A stretch of 64,000 nucleotides of DNA, taken from Nocardioides sp. BP30. GTDB taxonomy: Bacteria; Actinomycetota; Actinomycetes; Propionibacteriales; Nocardioidaceae. The DNA lies in NCBI RefSeq assembly GCF_029873215.1, contig NZ_CP123620.1:3658001-3722000 (forward strand). Reading direction: 5' to 3'. A program made the position numbers and the translations under genes. The notes under the pieces were generated by a model, which was given only the letters and a program-made list of their open reading frames with translations, made no database searches and was not told the DNA's origin. This document shows positions 8,125 to 16,899 of the stretch, one piece after another. How positions within the stretch are numbered: position 1 is the first letter of the stretch; every line of letters starts with the position of its first letter.

Positions 8125-8580
8125 ATGCGCGTCTTCAGCACCTACGACGAGATCACCGCCGCCGCGGGCGAGGCCCTCGGCAGCACCGACTGGGTCGAGA
8201 TCACCCAGGAGCGGGTGAACGCCTTCGCCGACGCCACCGGCGACCACCAGTGGATCCACGTCGACGTCGAGCGCGCCGCCAGTGGCCCGTTCGGCGGCAC
8301 CGTCGCCCACGGCTACCTCACCCTGTCGCTCGTGCCCTGGCTGGGCTCCCAGATCTTCTCCCTGGAGACCCCCGGCGCCAAGCTCAACTACGGCCTGAAC
8401 AAGGTGCGCTTCCCCCACCCGCTCCGGGTCGGCAAGCGCATCCGCTGCTCCGCCACCTTCTCCGAGGTCACGGCTCTCCCCGCCGGCCTGCAGGTCACCA
8501 TCTCCTCCACGGTCGAGATCGAGGACGAGCCCAAGCCCGCCTGCGTCGCGGAGAGCCTGGTGCTCCTCCTCGACGGCTGA
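8125..8580 (+). CDS. MaoC-like (R)-hydratase/dehydratase-fold protein
   Basis: The 151-aa hot-dog-fold protein resembles single-domain MaoC enoyl-CoA hydratases. The catalytic signature is recognisable: [14 protein letters not shown] (Asp and His of the hydratase-2 motif) followed by [16 protein letters not shown]. An AGGAGG ribosome binding site lies just before the ATG. It is transcribed away from add with 25 bases between start codons. The usual substrate would be an enoyl-CoA; nothing links it directly to nucleoside salvage. Three 22-bp repeats follow its stop. Confidence 0.88.
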   Translation: MRVFSTYDEITAAAGEALGSTDWVEITQERVNAFADATGDHQWIHVDVERAASGPFGGTVAHGYLTLSLVPWLGSQIFSLETPGAKLNYGLNKVRFPHPLRVGKRIRCSATFSEVTALPAGLQVTISSTVEIEDEPKPACVAESLVLLLDG

Positions 8581-8588
8581 GGGCGCGC

Positions 8589-8654
8589 CGGAGGCCCGAG
8601 TCAACGCGGACGGAGGCCCGAGTCAACGCGGACGGAGGCCCGAGTCGACGTCAG
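8589..8654. repeat. 22-bp tandem repeats, family B (three units)
   Basis: Units start at 8589, 8611 and 8633 with the core CGGAGGCCCGAGTCAACG; the third has diverged at its end (GTCGACG). The same 22-bp unit occurs in the opposite orientation at 62012-62090. The array fills the gap between the convergent MaoC-like and deoA genes and reaches the deoA stop. Confidence 0.85.
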
Positions 8655-9964
8655 GAGATCCGGTCGAGGATCAGCGCCGTCGGCTCGTACGCCGACCCCG
8701 CCGGGGCGATGTCGTAGCCGCCTGAGAGCGCCGCCAGTGCCCGCTCGAACCGCTCCGGGGTGTCGGTGTGCAACGTGAACAGCGGCTGCCCGGCGGTGAC
8801 CACGTCCCCCGGCCGCGCGTGCCAGACGACGCCCGCGCCGTACTGCACGGGGTCCTCTTTGCGTTCCCGCCCGGCGCCCAGCCGCCATGCGGCCAGACCG
8901 ACCGCGAGGGCGTCCAGCCGGGTCAGCACCCCGGACGTGGGGGCAGTGACCACGTGGGTCTCACGCGCGAGCGGCAGCGCCGCCGACGGGTCGCCGCCCT
9001 GCGCGGCGATCATCGCCCGCCATACGTCCATCGCACGCCCGGACGCGAGCACCTCGGCCGGGTCGACGTCGGTGACGCCGGCGCCCGCCAGCATCTCCCG
9101 CGCCAGCGCCACCGTCAGCTCGACCACGTCGGCGGGACCGCCGCCGGCCAGCACCTCGACGGACTCGGCCACCTCGAGCGCGTTGCCGGCGGTGCGCCCG
9201 AGCGGGGTGGACATGTCGGTGAGCAGCGCGACGGTGCGGACGCCGGCGTCGGTGCCCAGGTCGACCATGGTGCGCGCCAGCTCCTGGGCGTCGGCCAGCG
9301 ACTTCATGAAGGCGCCGGTGCCCACCTTCACGTCGAGCACCAGCGCCCCGGTGCCCTCCGCGATCTTCTTGCTCATGATCGAGGAGGCGATCAGCGGGAT
9401 CGACTCCACCGTGCCGGTGACGTCCCGCAACGCGTAGAGCTTCTTGTCCGCCGGGGCCAGTCCGGCACCGGCGGCGCAGATGACCGCACCGACGTCCTCG
9501 AGCTGGGCGAACATCGCCTCGTTGCTCAGCGACGCCTGCCAGCCCGGGATCGACTCCAGCTTGTCGAGCGTGCCGCCGGTGTGGCCCAGGCCGCGACCCG
9601 ACAGCTGTGGCACTGCCACCCCGCAGGCGGCCACCAGCGGAGCGAGCGGGAGGGTGATCTTGTCCCCGACGCCGCCGGTGGAGTGCTTGTCGGCGGTCGG
9701 GCGCGACAGCGAGCCGAAGGACATCCGCTCACCGGTGGCGATCATCGCCGCCGTCCAGCGGGCGATCTCGCGGCGACCCATTCCGCGCAGCAGGATGGCC
9801 ATGTTGAGCGCAGCCATCTGCTCGTCGGCGACCCGACCGTCGGTGTAGGCACGGATCACCCAGTCGATCTGGCTGTCGCTGAGCTCGCCGCCGTCACGCT
9901 TGGCGTGGATCACCTCGATCACGTCGTGGGCGTCGTCGGCCACGGGTGCGGGGGTCTCGGTCAT
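8651..9964 (-). CDS. deoA: Thymidine (pyrimidine-nucleoside) phosphorylase
   Basis: The 437-aa protein carries the family signature KHSTGGVGDK (residues 93-102) and QLSGRGLGHTGGTLDKLE, which form the phosphate and base sites, and ends in the family's C-terminal domain. It releases thymine or uracil and (deoxy)ribose-1-phosphate. The ATG at 9964 overlaps the cdd stop in an ATGA, showing translational coupling at the end of the nucleoside import operon. Readings further upstream to 10222 are out of frame with cdd and unsupported. The 3' end abuts the family B repeats. Confidence 0.94.
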   Translation of the reverse strand: MTETPAPVADDAHDVIEVIHAKRDGGELSDSQIDWVIRAYTDGRVADEQMAALNMAILLRGMGRREIARWTAAMIATGERMSFGSLSRPTADKHSTGGVGDKITLPLAPLVAACGVAVPQLSGRGLGHTGGTLDKLESIPGWQASLSNEAMFAQLEDVGAVICAAGAGLAPADKKLYALRDVTGTVESIPLIASSIMSKKIAEGTGALVLDVKVGTGAFMKSLADAQELARTMVDLGTDAGVRTVALLTDMSTPLGRTAGNALEVAESVEVLAGGGPADVVELTVALAREMLAGAGVTDVDPAEVLASGRAMDVWRAMIAAQGGDPSAALPLARETHVVTAPTSGVLTRLDALAVGLAAWRLGAGRERKEDPVQYGAGVVWHARPGDVVTAGQPLFTLHTDTPERFERALAALSGGYDIAPAGSAYEPTALILDRIS

Positions 9965-10371
9965 GTCAGGTCCTCGGGTCCGAAGGCGTCGGGAAGTACG
10001 TCGGTCATCGTCCGCTCGCCGCGAGGGGTGAGCAGCACCAGGGACGGACCGCCGTTCTCGTGCAGCAGCTGGCGGCAGCGGCCGCACGGCATGATCAGCT
10101 CGCGCTCCCCGTTGACGCACACGAAGTGGGTCAGCCGGCCACCGCCGGTCAGGTGCAGCTGCGAGACCAGACCGCATTCGGCGCAGAGCGTCACGCCGTA
10201 CGCCGCGTTCTCGACGTTGCACCCGCTGACGATCCGGCCGTCCTCGACCAGGGCCGCGGCCCCCACCGAGAAGCCGGAGTACGGCGCGTACGCGTGCTCG
10301 GCAGCGGACTCGGCGGCCGCCCGCAAGGTGGCCCAGAGCTGCGTGGCGGCCGTCGCCTCACTGCTTGACAT
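9961..10371 (-). CDS. cdd: Cytidine deaminase
   Basis: The 136-aa length and motifs fit the small tetrameric type: CNVENAAYGVTLCAEC, with zinc ligand Cys63 and proton-shuttling Glu65, then MPCGRC, giving Cys96 and Cys99. It deaminates cytidine and deoxycytidine to uridine forms. The start overlaps the permease stop upstream by 14 bases, and its stop overlaps deoA by four, so it is the fourth coupled gene of the operon beginning with the importer ATPase. The products can go directly to the neighbouring phosphorylase. Confidence 0.94.
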   Translation of the reverse strand: MSSSEATAATQLWATLRAAAESAAEHAYAPYSGFSVGAAALVEDGRIVSGCNVENAAYGVTLCAECGLVSQLHLTGGGRLTHFVCVNGERELIMPCGRCRQLLHENGGPSLVLLTPRGERTMTDVLPDAFGPEDLT

Positions 10372-11638
10372 AGGGCTCTCCGTCGGCGGCGGGCGCACGG
10401 ACCTTCCCGACCAGGCCGGCCACGGCGACGATCGTGGCGACATAGGGCAGCATCGCCAGGAAGTAGGACGGGATGGCGTGGGTGTTGATGGACAGGTTGT
10501 TCTGCAGCGCGATCGCGAAGCCGAACAGCAGCGCCGCAGCGGTGGCCCCGCGCGGGGACCAGCGGCCGAAGATGACCGCCGCCAGCGCGATGAAGCCGTT
10601 GCCGGAGGTGATGTTCTTGGCGAAGCCGCCGACCGACCCGATCGTGAAGTAGGCACCGCCCAGGCCGGCGATCGCCGACCCGATCAGGACGTTGCGGTAG
10701 CGCAGCGCGAGGACCTTGATGCCCACGGTGTCGGCGGCCTTCGGGTGCTCGCCGATGGCGCGCGTGCGCAGGCCCCACCGGGTGCGGAAGAGGGCCACGT
10801 CGACACCGAAGATCAGGATGTAGGTCAGATAGACGACGATGTTCGCCTCGAAGAACAGCGGCCCGATCACCGGGATCGAGTGCAGCAACGGGATGTCGAT
10901 CTCGCCCAGCACGCCCGGGGTGTTGAACTTCTCGCTGTCGGTCTGCATGAAGGCGTCGAACAGGAAGCCGGTCAGGCCGGCCGCCAGCACGTTGAGCACC
11001 ACGCCGAGCACCACCTGGTTGACCAGGTAGCGGATCGCGAAGACAGCCAGCAGCACGCCCATGAAGGCGCCGGCGGCGAGGGCGCCGAACAGGCCGACCC
11101 ACGTCACCGCGACGCTGCCGACCAGGGCCGCCGCCCAGGCCCCGGCCAGCATCTGACCCTCGATGGCGACGTTGATGACGCCGGAGCGCTCGCACATCAC
11201 CCCGGCGAGAGCGCCCAGGATCAGGGGGACCGAGAGCCCGATCGAGTTCTGCAGGAGGCCGACCACGTCGATGTCGGGGTTGTTCCCCTGGGTGGAGACC
11301 CAGGAGAAGAACGCGACCATGAACAGCACGAACACGATCCCTGCCACCCATGGCGTGGACCGGCTGCCGAAGCCCCGCACCGCCTGCCAGGCGGCGACGC
11401 CCAGCAGCACCACGCCGATGACGATGACCGTCGCCTTGGCCGGCAGGGAGACGGTGTGCCCGTCGAAGACGAGGTGGGCGGTGCCGCCGTGCACGGCCAG
11501 GCCCAGCCACACCAGCGAGATCAGGCCCAGCACGGCGTAGGCGGCCGCGCGCAGCAGTCGCGTGCGGGTGCCGAGCGCTGTGTCGACGACGACCTCGTGG
11601 TCGACGGTCAGGTCCTCCGACTCCACGGCCGCGGTCAT
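10358..11638 (-). CDS. Nucleoside ABC importer permease 2 (NupQ-type)
   Basis: The 426-aa protein has about ten hydrophobic segments and the BPD_transp_2 pattern, including MCERSGVINVAIEGQM and the cytoplasmic coupling stretch RTRAIGEHPKAADTVGI. This family pairs with BMP-type lipoproteins, as in Bacillus NupNOPQ and spirochete PnrA systems, to import purine and pyrimidine nucleosides. The start overlaps the preceding permease in an ATGA at 11635-11638. The N-terminus has an extra region of about 100 residues with three or four membrane segments before the conserved core, as seen in actinobacterial members. Confidence 0.88.
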   Translation of the reverse strand: MTAAVESEDLTVDHEVVVDTALGTRTRLLRAAAYAVLGLISLVWLGLAVHGGTAHLVFDGHTVSLPAKATVIVIGVVLLGVAAWQAVRGFGSRSTPWVAGIVFVLFMVAFFSWVSTQGNNPDIDVVGLLQNSIGLSVPLILGALAGVMCERSGVINVAIEGQMLAGAWAAALVGSVAVTWVGLFGALAAGAFMGVLLAVFAIRYLVNQVVLGVVLNVLAAGLTGFLFDAFMQTDSEKFNTPGVLGEIDIPLLHSIPVIGPLFFEANIVVYLTYILIFGVDVALFRTRWGLRTRAIGEHPKAADTVGIKVLALRYRNVLIGSAIAGLGGAYFTIGSVGGFAKNITSGNGFIALAAVIFGRWSPRGATAAALLFGFAIALQNNLSINTHAIPSYFLAMLPYVATIVAVAGLVGKVRAPAADGEPYVKQ

Positions 11639-12872
11639 CCGTTCCACCCCTTCGCGAGCTCGGCACCCACGGAGGAGCCGGATGTCTTGAGCCGGTAGAT
11701 CGCGCGGATCAGCGCGGGTGCGGCGATGAAGAGCACGATCAACGACTGGATCACCTGGACCAGCTCGATCGGCGCGTACTGCTGCATCAGGGGGCCACCG
11801 GCGCGCAGGGCGCCGAAGAGCAGGCCCGCGAAGACGGTGCCGACCGGGTTGGCCCGACCCAGCAGCGCCACGGTGATGGCGTCGAAGCCGATGCCGCCGT
11901 CGATGTCGCTGGTGATCTGCGGGTTCGTGCCGAGCACCTGGGAGACGCCGGCCAGTCCGCACAGCGCACCGGAGATCAGCATCACCACGATGTAGCTGTT
12001 CTCGACGTGCATGCCGGCGGTCCGGGCGGCGAACGGGTTGGCCCCCACCGCCCGCAGCCGGAAGCCGAGCCGGCTGTACTTCAGCAGCCACCACACCAGC
12101 GCGGCGGCCGCGAGCGACAGGATGAGTCCGAGGTGGACGCGCAGGCTGCTGCCGAGCAGCAGCGGCAGCGTCGCGTTGTGGTCCACCGGGTTGGCGATCG
12201 CCTGGCCGTACGGCGGGGCCTGGAAGCCCTTGACCGAGAGCAGGTAGCCCAGGAGGTTGATGGCGACGTAGTTGAGCATGATGGTCGTGATGACCTCGTG
12301 CGCTCCGGTGCGGGCCTTCAGGAAGCCGGCGATGCCGCCCCACAGCGCGCCGCCGAGGATGCCGGCCAGGATCGCGGCGATCAGGTGGAGGCCGGCCGGC
12401 AGGTGCCAGTGGAAGCCCACGAACCCGGCGAACACGGCACCGATGATGATCTGGCCCTGGCCGCCGATGTTGAACAGCCCGGCGCGGAAGGCCACGCCGA
12501 CGGCGAGACCGCCGGCGATCAGCGGCGTGGCGTTGGTCAGCGTCTCCGAGATCGGGCCGAGGTAGCCCGAGAGCGTGCCGTTGGAGGCGGTGTGCGGGTT
12601 GAAGATCGCGCCGTAGAAGAGTGCTTGGTAGGTGTGCCAGATGGCCGACCAGGCGAACCGGAACGTGTCGCCCGGATAGTGCGCGAAGTACTGCAGCGAG
12701 TCGCGGGTCTGCTTGTCGGAGATGGCGATCAGCACGGCCGAGATCACCAGCGCCGTCACGAACGAGAGCACGGTGACCAGCGCGGTGTCCCACGCCTGGC
12801 CGCGGCGCCGCGCGGGCGTCGATGCAGGTGCGGGCGCCGGGGTGGGGGCCGGCGTCTGTGCGGTGGTGGCGC

Positions 12873-12876
<4 letters not shown>
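11635..12876 (-). CDS. Nucleoside ABC importer permease 1 (NupP-type)
   Basis: The 413-aa integral membrane protein begins with a Pro/Ala-rich cytoplasmic tail (residues 1-25), then about nine helices. Family features are FRAGLFNIGGQGQIIIGAVF and the coupling loop FRLRAVGANPFAARTAGM. It would form the channel with the permease encoded next. It is coupled by ATGA overlaps to the ATPase before it and the second permease after it. The substrate class (nucleosides) follows from the BMP lipoprotein and the salvage enzymes in the same operon. Confidence 0.88.
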
Positions 12877-14417
<1,541 letters not shown>

Positions 14418-14458
14418 CGCACCTCCTTGGTCGATCTCACACTAGTGGGCACGAAAGC

Positions 14459-14489
14459 GTCGCGGGGGAGCCCAGGGCTCCCCCGCGAC
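14459..14489 (-). terminator. Strong hairpin between binding-protein and ATPase genes
   Basis: The arms 14459-14473 and 14475-14489 are perfect 15-base inverted copies (core GCGGGGGAGCCC) around a single base, so in RNA the top few pairs open to a loop. No T-run follows on the minus strand. Placed between the lipoprotein gene and the importer genes, it probably lowers read-through or protects the upstream mRNA end, giving more binding protein than transporter. Confidence 0.65.
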
Positions 14490-14515
14490 CGTTCGTCGTA
14501 CTGTTCAGATCAGCG

Positions 14516-15625
14516 TCACTGAGGCTGGCTCGGCGAGGTGATCTTGATGGCGCCCGACTCGATGTCGGAGGTGATCTTGCTCAGCGCGTCCTTGACGTCC
14601 TGCGGGACCTTGGAGTCGAAGTCGTGGAACGGCGCCAGACCGGTGCCGCCGTTCTGCAGGGTGCCGACGTAGTTGCCCGTCGGGTAGGTCCCGCTGCCGA
14701 CCTGCTTCATGTAGTCCTGCACCGACTGGGACAGACCCTTGGTCACCGAGGTGATGAAGTACTTGCCGTACTGCGCGGCGCTCTCGTAGCCGTCGGTGTC
14801 GACCCAGATCAGGTTGACCTTGCCGCCCGAGGCCTCCGCCGCGGCACCCGCGCCCAGACCCGAGCCGCCGGCGACCGGGAAGATGATGTCGGCGCCCTGC
14901 TGGATCATCGCCTGGGTGATCGACTTGCCCTTGTTCTGGTCGGTGAAGGAACCGGCGAAGGTGCCGCCCTTCTGGTTCTTCTCGTCCCAGCCGAGCACCT
15001 TGACGTTCTTCTTCATCTGCTGGTTGTAGTACTGGACGCCCTCCCAGAAGCCGTCCATGTAGATCGTCACCGGCGGGATGTTGAGCCCGCCCCAGGTGCC
15101 GACGGTGCCGGACTTGCTCATCGCCGCGGCGAGGTAGCCACCGAGGAAGCCGCCCTGGGCGGTGTTGAACTCGAGGCCGTAGACGTTGCTGGCGGTCGAC
15201 GGGTTGTCGATCTCGGCGTAGTGCTGGTTCGGGTTGGCCGTCGCGATCTTCTTGACGTTGTCGGCCATCAGGCCGCCCACGGCGATGATCGTGTTGCAGC
15301 TGGCGTTGGTCTGCGCGGTCAGGTTGGGCGTGTAGTCGTTGCTCGTGTTCGAGGCGACGTACGACGGGGTGATGTTGGGGTTGGCCTTGGCGGCGGCCTG
15401 CAGGCCGTCCCAGGAGGACTGGTTGAACGACTTGTCGTCGACACCGCCGGTGTCGAGGACCATGCAGGCCTTGATCTTGGCGCCGCTGGCGCTGGTCGAG
15501 GCGCCCGCGCTCGAGCTGCCCGAGGCGTTGCTGTCCGAGGCGTTGTTGTCGGCCTTGCTGGAACAGCCGGCCGCGATCAGCGCGACGGCGCCCATCGCGG
15601 CAAGGGTCTTGGCAACGTGACGCAA
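14516..15625 (-). CDS. BMP-family nucleoside-binding lipoprotein
   Basis: The 369-aa substrate-binding protein starts with a lipoprotein signal: positively charged start, hydrophobic core, lipobox LIAAGC with Cys21, then a Ser/Asn/Ala-rich tether. The mature part has the Bmp/PnrA pattern: ACMVLDTGGVDDKSFNQSSWDG near the N-terminus and IIFPVAGGSGLGA in the second lobe. The start is TTG at 15625, chosen because AAGGAGG lies four bases before it and the signal then begins correctly. It captures nucleosides outside the membrane for the importer encoded downstream. Confidence 0.9.
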   Translation of the reverse strand: MRHVAKTLAAMGAVALIAAGCSSKADNNASDSNASGSSSAGASTSASGAKIKACMVLDTGGVDDKSFNQSSWDGLQAAAKANPNITPSYVASNTSNDYTPNLTAQTNASCNTIIAVGGLMADNVKKIATANPNQHYAEIDNPSTASNVYGLEFNTAQGGFLGGYLAAAMSKSGTVGTWGGLNIPPVTIYMDGFWEGVQYYNQQMKKNVKVLGWDEKNQKGGTFAGSFTDQNKGKSITQAMIQQGADIIFPVAGGSGLGAGAAAEASGGKVNLIWVDTDGYESAAQYGKYFITSVTKGLSQSVQDYMKQVGSGTYPTGNYVGTLQNGGTGLAPFHDFDSKVPQDVKDALSKITSDIESGAIKITSPSQPQ

Positions 15626-15677
15626 AGGTCCTCCTTGGGATGGCGGCAGCCCGTCCGGCGCCGCTCGGATGCGGCCC

Positions 15678-15683
15678 ACATTA
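15678..15683 (-). promoter_or_regulatory. Possible -10 element of the nucleoside import operon
   Basis: TAATGT on the minus strand, 52 bases before the TTG start of the binding-protein gene, would give a leader of about 45 bases holding the AAGGAGG site. No good -35 is seen, so this is tentative. Confidence 0.35.
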
Positions 15684-15734
15684 AGGCAGCGCTCAGCCGC
15701 GGGACACCGCGTTGCGCGGACGGATACATGTTTG

Positions 15735-16784
15735 TTACTCAGCGGCGACGTGCGGGGGTTCGACGGGCGCCCCGGAGACGTCGTCGTACGCCGCCAGCAG
15801 GCGATCGGCGGCCACCGTCGCCGGCAGCTCCCCCGCGAGCACCTGCTCGCTCACCTCTCGACGGATCGCGCGTACGCCGGCCGAGTGCCGCAGCCGCTGG
15901 TCGAGCTCGTCGCGGACCAGCGCCCAGGTGAACTCGAGCTGCTGCTGGGCGCGCTTGTGCCGCAGTCCCTCCTCGCCGAGGTGGTCGCGGTGGGCCATCA
16001 CCTGGTCCCAGACACCGTCGACGTCGTGCCCGGTCAGCCCCGACGCCGTCACCACCGGCGGCACCCACTCGCCACGACCCCGGACCAGTCGCAGTGCCCC
16101 GGAGAGCTCGCGCGCGGCAGCGCGCGCCTGCCGGGCCCGCGCCTCGTCGGCCGGATCGGCCTTGTTGACCGCGACCACGTCGGTGATCTCGAGGATGCCC
16201 TTCTTGATGCCCTGCAGCTGATCACCGGTGTTGGCGATGGTGAGGAAGAGGAAGGTGTCGACCATCCCCGCGACGGTGACCTCGGACTGGCCGACGCCGA
16301 CGGTCTCGACCAGGACCACGTCGTACCCGGAGGCCTCCAGCACTGTCATCGCCTGGACCGTCGCGCGTGCCACACCGCCGAGGGTGCCGGCGCTCGGGCT
16401 GGGCCTGATGAACGCGTTCGGGTCCACGGCCAACCGGGCCATCCGGGTCTTGTCGCCCAGGACGGAGCCGCCGGTGCGGACGCTGGAGGGGTCGACGGCG
16501 AGCACGCCGACACGGTGTCCCTGACCGGTGAGCAGCGTCCCGAGCGACTCGATGAACGTGGACTTGCCGACGCCGGGAACCCCCGAGATCCCGACCCGCA
16601 CCACGCCGAGAGGTCCACTTCCGCGGGTCGAGTGGTCACTTTCGGCGAGCCGGGTCAACAGCTCGCGCGCCTGCTCGCGGTGGGCGGGCTTGGTGGACTC
16701 CACCAGGGTGATCGCCCGCGAGACGGCCGCCCGGCGGCCCTCCCGGATCCCGTCGAGGAGGTCGCGCACGCGGTCGGCAGGCAT
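15735..16784 (-). CDS. meaB: MeaB/ArgK-type GTPase, chaperone of methylmalonyl-CoA mutase
   Basis: The 349-aa G3E-family GTPase has P-loop GVPGVGKS (residues 68-75), the EXXG-type ETVGVGQSE and NKAD for guanine recognition. It loads and protects the B12 cofactor of methylmalonyl-CoA mutase. It lies on the same strand downstream of mutA and mutB, but a 5.9-kb GH92 gene now separates them. Residues about 43-60, just before the P-loop strand, are encoded by a copy of the family A 22-bp repeat (16605-16656), which reads in frame as ESDHSTRGSGPLG. A TAGCCT hexamer seven bases before the ATG suggests its own leaderless promoter. Confidence 0.92.
   Translation of the reverse strand: MPADRVRDLLDGIREGRRAAVSRAITLVESTKPAHREQARELLTRLAESDHSTRGSGPLGVVRVGISGVPGVGKSTFIESLGTLLTGQGHRVGVLAVDPSSVRTGGSVLGDKTRMARLAVDPNAFIRPSPSAGTLGGVARATVQAMTVLEASGYDVVLVETVGVGQSEVTVAGMVDTFLFLTIANTGDQLQGIKKGILEITDVVAVNKADPADEARARQARAAARELSGALRLVRGRGEWVPPVVTASGLTGHDVDGVWDQVMAHRDHLGEEGLRHKRAQQQLEFTWALVRDELDQRLRHSAGVRAIRREVSEQVLAGELPATVAADRLLAAYDDVSGAPVEPPHVAAE
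16605..16656. repeat. Family A 22-bp repeat pair inside meaB
   Basis: Two adjoining units, GAGAGGTCCACTTCCGCGGG and GAGTGGTCACTTTCGGCG, match the intergenic family A repeats at 33397-33440 with a few changes. The copy is in frame with meaB and adds a hydrophilic stretch ahead of the GTP-binding core. Confidence 0.75.
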
Positions 16785-16791
16785 GGGCGAC

Positions 16792-16797
16792 AGGCTA
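16792..16797 (-). promoter_or_regulatory. Leaderless -10 element for meaB
   Basis: TAGCCT on the minus strand is followed by seven bases and the ATG at 16784. It would let meaB be transcribed independently of the upstream GH92 gene. Confidence 0.45.
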
Positions 16798-16899
16798 CCC
16801 AGCCGGCCAGGTGCCCTGCCGATGGCCGGGCCGAGGACGGACGCGCGCCCCGGCTGCCGGAGCAGCCAGGGCGCGCGCGGTGTGGCAGGCGGGTGGCGG

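Noticed and set aside
8589..8654. CRISPR array
   Set aside because: Units are directly adjoining 22-bp copies with no unique spacers, and there are no cas genes. The same applies to 62012-62090 and 33397-33440.
8768..11698. Open plus-strand frame of about 970 codons
   Set aside because: It runs opposite to deoA, cdd and a permease, which have clear motifs and coupled starts. The translation is low-complexity.
14418..14515. Riboswitch in the gap before the importer ATPase
   Set aside because: The only structure is the simple hairpin; there is no room for an aptamer.
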